A stretch of DNA of 64,000 nt from Rouxiella badensis (GTDB lineage: Bacteria; Pseudomonadota; Gammaproteobacteria; Enterobacterales; Enterobacteriaceae), in assembly GCA_026967495.1 (NCBI GenBank), contig CP114060.1, positions 2,170,001 to 2,234,000 of the forward strand. The letters run 5' to 3'. The notes beneath the pieces are model-generated. The model was not told where the DNA came from. It made no database searches and saw nothing but the letters and a program-made list of their open reading frames with translations. Made by a program: the position numbers and the translations under genes. This document shows positions 26,347 through 35,335 of this stretch, in pieces. Every line of letters starts with the position of its first letter. Position 1 is the first letter of the stretch.

Positions 26347-28588
26347 ATGTCCAAATATTTTACCATGCATCCAATTGGCTCGGGCGCAGCAAAGGACTTT
26401 TTCGACAATGCCCAGAACTTCGATTACTGGGCTAACAGCACGGATCTGTCATATTACCTAGACCGTTTAGGCACTCAGCGCATGACGCTGAACGGCTTCA
26501 ATATAAAGATGTCGGCGCAGCTGGTAGCCGCTGCCAACAAACTGAATGCGCAGTTGGCACAGCAGGCCGCAGTTTTTACCTCTGCTCAGAATGCCCGCAC
26601 TGCTGCATTTAATGGAAGCCTAGCCGAGCAGAAGCAGCGTATTGATTATGTGGTCGCCAACCTGGGACTTGAGGTTATAGGCGATTACGAAAAAGGCCCG
26701 TATACCATAACCGAATACAATCAGCTTATTCGCTATGACAACGCTTACTGGAAGCTTAGGGCTGATGTGCCTCTTGGAACCTCCACCACGGGTACCACGG
26801 CTGCTTCCTGGGTTAAAGATGGTCCTCATTTCGTAAACGTCGGTGATTCTGAACTCCGCCAAAATATTGCGGACAACACTACGGCCGCAACCGGCGCTGG
26901 CGCCGTGGGTTATGGTGCAGGTAACGCATACCCTTACGGCACCGTGGGGGATCGGCTGAACCGCTATATTGACATTCGGGACTACAAAGACGCCTATGCG
27001 ACGGGCGGTGACTGGTCCTATGCCATTGAAGCCGCTATAGCTGACGGGATCGCTCGTGAAATCCACGACGTCCGTGGGATGGGTAATTTTTACATCTCTC
27101 GCACCATCAATATTGCTGGCATGGCCGGTAGCTTTAAAATCTCCATCGACAAATTGGGCATCACTAACAATTTCCCAAATACGGCAACCTCCATTTTCGG
27201 TACCGCTACCGATATGATCCGTATCGGTACAAGCGGGAACATGAATGGCCTGGAGCTCTATATTGGTACGCTTGACGGAGCTTATCAGCCGACCACAGCA
27301 GGTGTATTGCCGTTTGACGTCTCTACGCCGCGCACGCCAGTAGCAAATGGTCTTGTTCAATATGGTGGTGGTCTGACGTCGTCTTACGCCACGATGGGCT
27401 ATCTGCAAAACTGCGTTGTCGAGACTCCTGTGGGGTGACCAGACCTCGCCTACGGGGACGATATTTTTCAAAATCGGCTATGTGCATTACAACTACATCG
27501 GGGCCTATGTCAGGTCTGGTTCTTCGGGTAGTGCTCCAATCGCTGAAGCCAACGTTTTTGATTTCCGTTTCTGTGCGCAAAACTACATTTGCGGCGTCTG
27601 GGGTGGGCACGGCGGGCAGTTCACTACACTGCAAAACGGCAACTACGACTATAACGGTCATCACTGCGCAAGATTAAGGCTCTCAGATGTAACCGGCCTA
27701 TCGAGCATAGCTGGCCAGCAGAGCCTCAAGCTAACAAACGGAACAACCGAATACGAGCTCTTGTTTAGGTATAAGTACCAAGGGTATTGGTATGCCTTCG
27801 TGGCGTCCTACGACACAGATCTATCGTACAGCACCGGGGGGAACGTGTTTGCTTGGACAACCTCGGACACGATCACCTGTACGACGGTTGACGGTGTCGC
27901 GCTTAAGTTCGACCAGGTAAAGGTGGCGCAGGACGACGCAAGCGTTAATCGCGCAAACTACTTTGACATTTTCCATGACTACCAGGATGACATTACCTCA
28001 AAATGGAAAATCTTCGTTGAGTACGCCTCCGGGGTCTTTGGGGGAAATCTTCATCTCTCTAACGTTTCTTACGATACTGCTATTAACCCGTACACCCACT
28101 CATGGTATGGGTTCGGTGCGATATCGGTCGCCGGTACACTATCGCTTTACCATCACGCCGTCAGTGACAACCCGTGGCTGAACATTGATAGCTCCCGTAT
28201 TTATATCGGTAGCAATATGCAGCTCAGTATCGGCCTTACGCCGGTCCTAGGTGGCGCTAACGTGCTTGCTCTTCCCCGAAGCACCGGGACGACTGACTGG
28301 GTGAGTGCATACACTTTCTCTGATGTTGGGACCTTTAAGCTCTTTGACGAAGGGACGCATTATTATGTGAAAGTTACCAGCACGTATGCCCAGGCTTCTG
28401 CTGCCTTTCACTTGATTATCAGAGGCACCAACTGTGCGGTGTTTGTGGACTACGACACCCACATTATTGCTTTCCAGATTATTGAAGTCTTGGGGTCAGA
28501 TGGCACAACGGTGACCGGATATCAGCTCCGTATGCGTCAGGAAGCCCAGGACAACATCTACGTCACTATTAACATCGAGAGGATTTAA
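26347..28588 (+). pseudogene. Tail fibre or tailspike protein, frameshifted
   Basis: About 746 residues after repair. The N-terminus (MSKYFTMHPIGSGAAKDFFDNAQNFDYWAN, then DRLGTQRMTLNGFNIKM) is the particle-binding region shared by many tailspikes. A linker (YEKGPYTITEYNQLIRYDNAYWK) and a large beta-rich C-terminal part (about 27,000-28,500) follow, with Gly/Asn/Ser-rich repeats suited to a beta-helix or adhesin fold. The frame breaks at the G4 run 27431-27434; one G fewer gives TPVGDQTSPTGTIFFKIGYVHYN. It is expected to bind surface polysaccharide. No catalytic residues can be assigned. Confidence 0.8.
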
Positions 28589-28590
28589 CT

Positions 28591-28899
28591 GTGGCTAATA
28601 CAATATTTGATTCAAGCGTAGCAGACACGCCTTCTGGGGGTGCCTTGATGTTAATGGACTCAGGAAAGCGTTACACGGCTGGCTCTTTTTTCTTGGCCAG
28701 CCTTGCGCCACTAACGAGCCTGTTAGACGCGAAAACGGCCCTGGAAATACGGCAACAGATGCCAAACGTAGCTTTCGTTTCTACGTCTGACGCAACCGAC
28801 GAAGCCAGCGCAATCTCTCTCGCTAACGCGAATAAGGCAAAACTCAATGAACTCATTCAGGTTTTGATAAACGTAAACCTGATGGCCGCAAGCTCTTAA
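28591..28899 (+). CDS. Small protein downstream of the tail fibre
   Basis: 102 residues, GTG start right after the fibre stop. The sequence (ANTIFDSSVADTPSGGALMLMDSGKRYTAGSFFLASLAPLTSLLDAKTALEIRQQMPNV) is mostly helical with a hydrophobic centre. It could be a fibre-associated or attachment protein. No family is recognised. Confidence 0.6.
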   Translation: MANTIFDSSVADTPSGGALMLMDSGKRYTAGSFFLASLAPLTSLLDAKTALEIRQQMPNVAFVSTSDATDEASAISLANANKAKLNELIQVLINVNLMAASS

Positions 28900-28908
28900 G
28901 GGGGACAT

Positions 28909-29296
28909 ATGCCACTAACAGGAACTTTCATTAAGTCGGGGGAGACACTCTCCGACGTTTACGCCGTGATCGGTACAACAGCGAGCGACGGGACTCAACT
29001 TAACCGGCAACTTAGAGGTTTACCGCTCCCGTGCGAGTTATGACGACAAGTACCCTGCAGCATTCAGCATCCCCCTTAGAGTTGACGATGACAGAACAAA
29101 GATCCAGATTGGCTTGCTTGAAGCATATGCAATTAAGACATTCCCCGGCCTCGAAAGCTATGTAGAGAGCCTCGAGCGCCTCTTAAAATATTTACCTTTC
29201 CCTGTCAGACAGATAGCCGGTAACTCAATAATCTCCACTTCCGATCCTCAAAACAATGGTTATACTGTACGTATAACCAGTAATTATGAGGGCTAA
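28909..29296 (+). pseudogene. Phage right-arm protein, frameshifted
   Basis: About 128 residues after repair. ATG 28909 is behind GGGGG. The first frame (MPLTGTFIKSGETLSDVYAVIGTTASDGTQL) runs out of frame near CTTAACCGG (29000-29008). Dropping one base gives TGNLEVYRSRASYDDKYPAAFSIPLRVDDD and joins the second frame ending at 29296. No recognised domain. Its end overlaps a LexA-like box. Confidence 0.6.
29261..29284 (+). promoter_or_regulatory. LexA-like box before the UmuD'-like gene
   Basis: CTGT (29265-29268), eight bases, then CCAG (29277-29280): one mismatch from CTGT-N8-ACAG. It overlaps a TATACT -10-like element (29261-29266) and ends 20 bases before the UmuD'-like ATG. Confidence 0.65.
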
Positions 29297-29299
29297 TGA

Positions 29300-29692
29300 A
29301 TGGGATTTCCATCACCGGCGCAGGATTATACCGAGAAGCAAGTTTCACCCAACGATGTCATTAAATGGGGCGGCAACCCGGCTCTTTATCTTGCTGAAGC
29401 AACAAACGGCAGCTGGCGGGCTGGCATAAAGCAAGGCGCAGTTCTTGTTATCAATCGGGCAAGGAAGCCTGTTGACGGGAGTATCGTGCTAGTGACTGAC
29501 AGTGGAGAGTTTGAGGTGAAACGTCTAAAGCTGCATCCAACTTTGTGCTTACAATCTCTGGATGACTTGGACAATGTGCGGCTGATTGAAGGGGGCGACC
29601 TGGAAGGGCAGGAGACGATCGTCTGGGGAGTGGTGACGCACATCATCAATGATGCGTGCACTGAGGAGTTTGATGATTGCCCGCTGATGTAA
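29300..29692 (+). CDS. UmuD'-like S24-family protein (HumD type)
   Basis: 130 residues that align with E. coli UmuD from the point of its self-cleavage onwards: it starts MGFPSPAQDY, where UmuD' begins GFPSPAADY. The Ser of the dyad (ATNGSW) and the Lys (GEFEVKRL) are present, and it ends VWGVVTHIIND like UmuD's C-terminus. It therefore encodes a pre-shortened UmuD', as phage P1 HumD does, and could activate host UmuC or dampen SOS. No UmuC partner follows. A LexA-like box lies directly upstream. Confidence 0.85.
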   Translation: MGFPSPAQDYTEKQVSPNDVIKWGGNPALYLAEATNGSWRAGIKQGAVLVINRARKPVDGSIVLVTDSGEFEVKRLKLHPTLCLQSLDDLDNVRLIEGGDLEGQETIVWGVVTHIINDACTEEFDDCPLM

Positions 29693-29706
29693 ATTTTTTC
29701 AACACA

Positions 29707-30822
29707 TCAGGATTCATACAGAGTAGACCACCATTGGTTTAAAATAGAATGAGTCATATGATTAAAAGTGTTTAATGTCACTGGTGCATCTTTCGAGGAC
29801 CAAGTCCCACCTAATGTTGTCAAAAGACTAGTTACACAAATTTCAGAGAAATGCCCGCCCATATTAGGTGCTTTGCACATTGGGTCAGGAAAAGGGAGGC
29901 CTCCATGGAGAGCTTTGGATCGATGATTATAGACAGTATTGAATATTTCTCTTAAAGATTGTTTTTTCCAGCAAATTCTAAATATTTCCTCTCCTGGCCT
30001 ATTCTCAGGTTCAGATGGAAGAAAGTTAAGACAAAAATTTCTGAATTTCCTAGTTGCACCAAGGTATGGTGAGATTGATTCAGCAATGTTTGGGATTAAT
30101 GATTTATAATCTTCTGTATTGAGAAGGTTAAATAATTCTGGCTTAGATTCTTCGAGAGTTTCAATTTCTGTTGTCTTAGATTTATGCCATTGCTGAGCTG
30201 CAGTCTCTAAGGATGAAACTAACAACAACCAAGCCAAATTAGGGTTGGTCTCACAAATCCACAGTGCATTTTGATAAGTTCTTGCTGCCTTAATCAAGGA
30301 ACTGTAATTCCCCTCGCTCATTTTTCCTATGTTATTTATTTCTTGAAGTGAGCTACAGTCAATATCTTTTATCGCGTTAGGGACAATTGGAGCATTTCTC
30401 TTAAAAGAAATATTAGGTGGAGGGCTTCCCTCGGCTATAATATCTCCAAACTCTGCATTGTTATGATTGAAGGTTCGAATGAAATCCCCAGCATGAAATC
30501 TTACACCAAGCTTTAAACTTGATAAAGCAGCTATCTCATCATTAAACCATCCACCATGAAAATCATCAGAATGTGATTCTCTTCCAACATGCTCCAGTTC
30601 ATTCATGCTAACAAACCATTTTGCACGAACTGTAATTGCTGATGAAACAATATTTGGAGAATGAAATTGTGACAGCATATTAATAAAAGAATAAGCATCG
30701 CCACCATTTACAGTATTAGTAAAACTGCTATCCGAATAAAGATGGTTTTCTGTGATGGAGTACAAATCTTTGTTTGATTCCATGCATACCAGGTTTCTAT
30801 AAGCCAATAAGCTAGCGCGCAT
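29707..30822 (-). CDS. Orphan protein with HEPN-like Rx4H motif (candidate lysogenic defence gene)
   Basis: A 371-residue protein, the only minus-strand gene in the prophage and the last before the attachment junction. It is clearly more AT-rich than the neighbouring tail genes. ATG 30822 has GGAG five bases upstream. The first 160 residues have no recognised domain. The C-terminal part is helical, with NLAWLLLVSSLETAAQQW (about 195-212), ATRKFRNFCLNFL and VYNHRSKALHGG, which contains R301-x4-H306. An Rx4-6H motif after an 'LLxxxLExA' helix is the layout of ApeA-like HEPN ribonucleases, several of which are anti-phage effectors. The family call is inference from the motif alone. Confidence 0.6.
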   Translation of the reverse strand: MRASLLAYRNLVCMESNKDLYSITENHLYSDSSFTNTVNGGDAYSFINMLSQFHSPNIVSSAITVRAKWFVSMNELEHVGRESHSDDFHGGWFNDEIAALSSLKLGVRFHAGDFIRTFNHNNAEFGDIIAEGSPPPNISFKRNAPIVPNAIKDIDCSSLQEINNIGKMSEGNYSSLIKAARTYQNALWICETNPNLAWLLLVSSLETAAQQWHKSKTTEIETLEESKPELFNLLNTEDYKSLIPNIAESISPYLGATRKFRNFCLNFLPSEPENRPGEEIFRICWKKQSLREIFNTVYNHRSKALHGGLPFPDPMCKAPNMGGHFSEICVTSLLTTLGGTWSSKDAPVTLNTFNHMTHSILNQWWSTLYES

Positions 30823-30963
30823 ATCATCTCCAAGCTCTAAGATGGTAAAATGCTGAAAGAGTGTGCAATTAAGCGATAAGGGATGCTGTGTACATAAGTA
30901 AGTACAGTTTTTCTTGATGGTTTAATTAAAATCATTACATAACATAATATTATGAAAATATTT

Positions 30964-30988
30964 GTTATATCCGTTTAACTAAGGAGAC
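30964..30988 (-). repeat. Prophage attachment junction: 5' end of an argW-type tRNA gene
   Basis: Read on the minus strand, 25 bases starting GTCTCC and including AGTTAAACGGATATAAC match the acceptor and D-arm start of tRNA-Arg(CCU), argW. The match then stops and AT-rich phage sequence follows. yfdC next door is the usual argW neighbour in E. coli, so this is very likely attR. The rest of the tRNA should be at the other prophage end outside the window. Confidence 0.75.
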
Positions 30989-31011
30989 ACAGCTGCTTGA
31001 GCGGCAGCGCG

Positions 31012-31045
31012 CACAGTATACCCATTTTCATCCTAAAAATAAGGC
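31012..31045 (-). promoter_or_regulatory. Candidate argW promoter
   Basis: On the minus strand TATACT (31020-31015) is followed by a GCGCGC discriminator typical of stable RNA promoters, 27 bases before the tRNA 5' end. The -35 is weak. With the tRNA cut, it would now read toward the HEPN-like gene. Confidence 0.5.
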
Positions 31046-31073
31046 TTTGCAGGTCCGTTTGCTCATTACTTCA

Positions 31074-31991
31074 TCATTTTACGGATTTTGGGCGTTCTTT
31101 TTGCCGATTTTTGGACTTGCGGCGTTGGTTGCTTAAATCGTTCCTAATCTGTGCGTGGCTGATCAGCGCAAAGATAAAGGTACCGCCAATGATGTTGCCG
31201 GCGAGCGTCGGCAGGGCGAAGGGCCACAGGAAGCGGTACCAGGGTTCTGCACCAGACCACACCAGATACAGTACCTCGACGGAGCCGACCACGATATGAG
31301 TCAGGTTGCCAATCGCCACCAGGTAGGTCATTAGCAGAATGACCCAAATCTTCGCCGCACCGGCGCTCGGCAGCATCCACACCATGGTCGCAATTAGCCA
31401 GCCAGACACCACGCCGCCAACAAACATTTGGGTCGGACTTTTTTCCATCACCTCCATACTTATAGTATGAAAGGCCTGCAAAATAGACGGTTCAAACAGC
31501 GGCAGTGAAACAAATGCCAGAGACGCGCAGGCTGCGCCGATAAGGTTACCGGCCAGGACCACGCCCCAAAGCCGAAACAGAATGCCGAAGTTCTTGAACG
31601 TGGGTTTATGCATCACAGGCAGCACCGCGGTTACGGTGTTCTCGGTAAAAAGCTGCTGGCGAGCCATGATGACGATAATAAATCCGACGGTATAGCCCAG
31701 GTTCTCAAGGAAAAACCGTGCCGGCGTGTCTGCAAGCTGTTCATGCAAAATGCCTTTGGTGACCAGCGAGGCGCTGATCGATAAGCCTGCGGCAATCGCC
31801 GACCACATCAGTGCGAAGCCCATCGCGCTCCAGCTCTTTCTCACCCTCCATGCGGATCTGCTCGTGCACCGCGGCGGCTCGTGAGGGAGATTCTCTTCAT
31901 CGACCTCAATCTCGCTGCCGTCCTCGCGCTCCTCGCTGTCAACGTCAGGGCCATTCTTAAGATTGTCTTTTGCTGAACGAGTTGGATTCAT
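31074..31991 (-). CDS. yfdC: YfdC, formate/nitrite-transporter-family membrane protein
   Basis: A 305-residue inner-membrane channel of the FocA/NirC family. A charged N-terminal tail (EEREDGSEIEVDEENLPHE) precedes six membrane segments, with family signatures such as FIIVIMARQQLFTENTVTAVLP and LAGNIIGGTFIFALISHAQI. The substrate of YfdC is not settled. It is the first host gene beside the prophage, as yfdC is next to argW in E. coli. Confidence 0.92.
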   Translation of the reverse strand: MNPTRSAKDNLKNGPDVDSEEREDGSEIEVDEENLPHEPPRCTSRSAWRVRKSWSAMGFALMWSAIAAGLSISASLVTKGILHEQLADTPARFFLENLGYTVGFIIVIMARQQLFTENTVTAVLPVMHKPTFKNFGILFRLWGVVLAGNLIGAACASLAFVSLPLFEPSILQAFHTISMEVMEKSPTQMFVGGVVSGWLIATMVWMLPSAGAAKIWVILLMTYLVAIGNLTHIVVGSVEVLYLVWSGAEPWYRFLWPFALPTLAGNIIGGTFIFALISHAQIRNDLSNQRRKSKNRQKERPKSVK

Positions 31992-32284
31992 CGCTTATCC
32001 CCTTGGTGAAAGTACACAGGCAAATAACGCCGGAATGGGTATAAAAAAGCGTGGTTACATTTTGTATCATTCAACAAGGATAGATTATTTTTTAATCCAC
32101 CACTCGGTTTGAGGGTGAGAAATCTAAAAATAACAGAGCATTAAGAACTTGTTATTCGATGCTAAAGGCTGTGTTTTTTCTGTAAATTAGAAGTTAGTTA
32201 GCGGTAAACTGCGCAGCGAGAGCCTACAGGGTTTGTAAGGCTTATGATATTATGCCCATTCCCGAAAGATAAGAGACTCGCCCC

Positions 32285-32911
32285 ATGTTTGAAGCGCTTA
32301 ACCTCAGTTGCGTTCGCGATGAGCGAACCCTGTTTAGCGGCTTAAGTTTCACCATCCAGCCGGGCGAGATAGTCCAGATTGAAGGCCAGAACGGAGCCGG
32401 TAAAACCAGTTTACTGCGTATTTTGGCCGGTCTGTCCTCCCCAGATGAAGGCGAAGTGCACTGGCAGGGCCAAAACACCCGCCGCCAGCGTGAGCTTTTT
32501 CATCAGCATTTACTGTTTCTCGGCCACTATCCGGGGATCAAGTCTGTACTTACCGCTTATGAGAATCTGTCGTTCTATCAGACCGAAAGTGGGAATGACG
32601 CGCAGGACGAGATATTTCACGCGCTGGAGCAGGTGGGCCTGTTGGGATACGAAGACGTGGCTGTCGCGCAACTTTCTGCCGGTCAGCAGCGCCGTGTTGC
32701 CCTTGCCAGGCTGTGGATTAGCCGCGCGCCGCTGTGGATCCTGGATGAACCCTTAACCGCCATCGACAAACAGGGCGTCTCCACGCTTATCGAACTTTTT
32801 GAGCGCCACGCCCAAAACGGCGGCATGGTGTTATTGACCACGCATCAGGATTTACCGGGCGTCACGCGTGCGGTGCGTAAAATTCGTCTGACCAGTGCAG
32901 AGCTAGCCTAA
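32285..32911 (+). CDS. ccmA: CcmA, heme exporter ATP-binding protein
   Basis: The 208-residue ABC ATPase of cytochrome c maturation System I. Walker A is GQNGAGKTS (34-42), signature LSAGQ (130-134), Walker B LWILDEP (150-156). With CcmB, C and D it releases heme-loaded CcmE. It is first in the ccm operon, and its TAA overlaps the ccmB ATG. Confidence 0.96.
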   Translation: MFEALNLSCVRDERTLFSGLSFTIQPGEIVQIEGQNGAGKTSLLRILAGLSSPDEGEVHWQGQNTRRQRELFHQHLLFLGHYPGIKSVLTAYENLSFYQTESGNDAQDEIFHALEQVGLLGYEDVAVAQLSAGQQRRVALARLWISRAPLWILDEPLTAIDKQGVSTLIELFERHAQNGGMVLLTTHQDLPGVTRAVRKIRLTSAELA

Positions 32912-33570
32912 TGTTTATTAAAGTTTTACGCCGTGAATTGAAAATCGCTTTTCGTAAAAGTGCCGAGATTATAAACCCGCTGTGGTTTTTCCTGATTGTG
33001 ATTACCTTGTTTCCATTGGGAATTGGGCCGGAGCCGAAGCTGCTGGCGCGCATTGCACCGGGTATTGTCTGGGTCGCGGCGCTGCTGTCTTCGCTGCTTT
33101 CGCTCGAACGTCTGTTCCGCGACGACTATCTTGACGGCTCGCTCGAACAGCTGATGCTATTGCCCGCGCCGCTTACCCTCACGGTTATCGGCAAAGTGTG
33201 CGCTCACTGGATGGTGACCGGGCTGCCGCTGTTAATCATTTCTCCGCTGATAGCCCTGCTGCTGTCGCTGGACTTTAAAACCTGGGAAGCGGTCGCGCTG
33301 ACGCTGTTGTTGGGCACGCCCACGCTGAGCTTTATCGGCGCAATCGGCGTCGCACTGACCGTTGGATTACGAAAGGGCGGGGTATTGTTGAGTCTGCTGG
33401 TGCTGCCGCTGTATATTCCGGTGCTGATTTTTTCTACCGGTGCGATTGATGCCGCCTCGATGGCGATGCCTATCGGTGGCTATCTGGCCATTCTGGGTGC
33501 CATGCTAGCGGGAAGCATCACGCTGGCCCCCTTTGCTACCTCGGCGGCGCTGCGTGTGAGCGTGCACTAA
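32911..33570 (+). CDS. ccmB: CcmB, heme exporter membrane subunit
   Basis: 219 residues with about six membrane helices and the family start MFIKVLRRELKIAFRKSAEIINPLWFFLIV. It is the permease partner of CcmA. A 266-base gap separates it from ccmC, longer than usual inside this operon. Confidence 0.95.
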   Translation: MFIKVLRRELKIAFRKSAEIINPLWFFLIVITLFPLGIGPEPKLLARIAPGIVWVAALLSSLLSLERLFRDDYLDGSLEQLMLLPAPLTLTVIGKVCAHWMVTGLPLLIISPLIALLLSLDFKTWEAVALTLLLGTPTLSFIGAIGVALTVGLRKGGVLLSLLVLPLYIPVLIFSTGAIDAASMAMPIGGYLAILGAMLAGSITLAPFATSAALRVSVH

Positions 33571-33836
33571 TCGGCAAATGTGATTATCACGTCGCGTTAT
33601 TTGCGGTCATTTTATTTCAAAATACCCATAAATAGAGTAATGAGTTTACTTGTGGTTACAATACGCCTGAAAAAACGCAACCTTTGACTAACATCACACT
33701 TCTCGATAGGGAACAATAGGCGTCGTGCCTAAAAGAGCAGAAGGTGTCCAAAAATAGCCCTTACTGCCAACAGTTTTCCAGATAATGGTTTACGGCATTT
33801 AACACAGTGTAATTTTAACGTGAGCAACGACAAATA
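33571..33836 (+). promoter_or_regulatory. Gap between ccmB and ccmC with an FNR-like site
   Basis: 266 bases without a gene. TTGAC-TAAC-ATCAC (33684-33697) matches eight of ten bases of the FNR half-sites TTGAT-N4-ATCAA, so an internal anaerobic promoter for ccmC onward is possible. No clear terminator is seen. Confidence 0.4.
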
Positions 33837-34571
33837 ATGTGGAAATGGTTACATCAACTCGCAAGGCCTGAGCGGCTTTACCACGTCTGCGGCCGTTTTA
33901 TTCCCTGGCTGGCCATTGCGGGTATTGCCTGCCTTATTATCGGCTGGGTATGGGGCTTCGGTTACGCACCTCCTGATTACCAACAAGGCAATAGCTACCG
34001 GATCATGTACATTCATGTGCCTGCGGCTATCTGGTCTATGGGGATCTACAGCTCGATGGCGATCGCTGCCTTTATCGGCCTGGTCTGGCAGATGAAAATG
34101 TCTGAACTGGCGATGGCCGCGATGGCACCGGTCGGCGCTGTCTTTACTTTTATCGCGCTAGTGACCGGCTCTGCCTGGGGTAAACCGATGTGGGGAACCT
34201 GGTGGGTGTGGGACGCGCGTCTGACCTCCGAGCTGGTGCTCCTTTTCCTCTATCTTGGCGTGATTGCGTTATACAACTCCTTCGAGGACCGCCGCACTGC
34301 GGGCCGTGCCGCCGGTATTCTGGTGCTGGTCGGCGTGGTGAATATCCCAATCATTCACTATTCCGTGCAGTGGTGGAACACCCTTCATCAGGAACCGAGC
34401 GACTTTGGCAGAACCATCGACCCAAGCATGCGTTATCCGCTGTTCTGGTCGGTATTTGGCTATCTGTTCTTCTTTATTACGCTGACCCTGATGCGCCTGC
34501 GCAATCTTATTATCAACCAGGAGCGTCTGCGTCCTTGGGTTGCCACGTTGGTCAATAAGGAGCGCCGTTGA
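33837..34571 (+). CDS. ccmC: CcmC, heme-handling membrane protein
   Basis: 244 residues, six membrane helices, with the tryptophan-rich heme-binding motif WGTWWVWDARLTS (about 119-131) and flanking His residues (IHVPA and IIHYSVQWWNTLH). It loads heme onto CcmE. The stop overlaps the ccmD ATG. Confidence 0.96.
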   Translation: MWKWLHQLARPERLYHVCGRFIPWLAIAGIACLIIGWVWGFGYAPPDYQQGNSYRIMYIHVPAAIWSMGIYSSMAIAAFIGLVWQMKMSELAMAAMAPVGAVFTFIALVTGSAWGKPMWGTWWVWDARLTSELVLLFLYLGVIALYNSFEDRRTAGRAAGILVLVGVVNIPIIHYSVQWWNTLHQEPSDFGRTIDPSMRYPLFWSVFGYLFFFITLTLMRLRNLIINQERLRPWVATLVNKERR

Positions 34572-34843
34572 TGAACGCTGCATTCCCAACCTGGCAGGCA
34601 TTCTTTGCGATGGGAGGCTACGCGTTTTACGTGTGGCTGTCGGTCATCGTCACCCTGGTTTCTTTATTTGGCATCATTATTCATACCGTCTGGCATCGTC
34701 GCCAGCTGCTGGCTGAAATACGCCGCCGCCAGTCCCGCGAACAGCGGATCCGTCAATCGAAAAAACAGGCCAGTGCCGCGCATAATAATAGCAAGCGTGC
34801 AGCACCAGGGTCGCCGGACTCCACCCGGGAGAAGTTATCGTGA
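34571..34843 (+). CDS. ccmD: CcmD, small membrane protein of heme export
   Basis: 90 residues with one membrane helix (FYVWLSVIVTLVSLFGIIIHTVW) followed by a long basic tail. It holds the CcmABC-E complex together. It overlaps ccmC by one base and ccmE by four. Confidence 0.92.
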   Translation: MNAAFPTWQAFFAMGGYAFYVWLSVIVTLVSLFGIIIHTVWHRRQLLAEIRRRQSREQRIRQSKKQASAAHNNSKRAAPGSPDSTREKLS

Positions 34844-35335
34844 ATCCTCGTCGTAAAAATCGCATGTACCTTGCGTTGATAGTCCTGGTTGGATTAGGGT
34901 ACCGCAACCAGCCTGGTGCTTTATGCGTTGCGTTCCAATATTGATTTATTTTATACACCAAGTGAAATTTTGCAGGGCAAAGGCAAGGATCATGAATTGC
35001 CGTTTGTCGGTCAGCGTCTACGTATCGGCGGGATGGTAATGCCGGGTTCAGTCAAGCGTGATGACAAGACCCTTGAAGTGCACTTTAAAATCTACGATGC
35101 GCGCGGCGCTATCGCGGTGACCTACTTTGGCATCTTGCCAGACCTGTTCCGGGAAGGGCAGGGCGTAGTGGCCCAAGGAGTGATGGAGCCTAATAATGTC
35201 GTCATGGCGAAGCAGGTTCTGGCCAAGCATGATGAAAAATATGTCCCACCGGAAGTTGAAGACGCAATGAAAGATAATCATACGGGGCCAGCCTCGGCAT
35301 ATGTTGCTCCTGCTAAAGGAAATGGCCAGTCATGA
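34840..35335 (+). pseudogene. ccmE: CcmE, periplasmic heme chaperone, frameshifted
   Basis: About 164 residues after repair. GTG 34840 gives MNPRRKNRMYLALIVLVGLG, a membrane anchor; the rest (LVLYALRSNIDLFYTPSEI, GGMVMPGSV, PDLFREGQGVVAQG) is CcmE. The heme-binding His is in VLAKHDEKYVPPE (HxxxY). The frame breaks at GGGTACC 34898-34904; removing one base gives GTATSLVLYAL. As the operon is otherwise intact and ccmE is essential for it, a sequence error is likely. Confidence 0.93.

Noticed and set aside
30889..30906. TGTAC-N8-GTACA palindrome as a third LexA box
   Set aside because: The CTGT and ACAG halves are 14 bases apart rather than eight. It may still be an operator for the HEPN-like gene.
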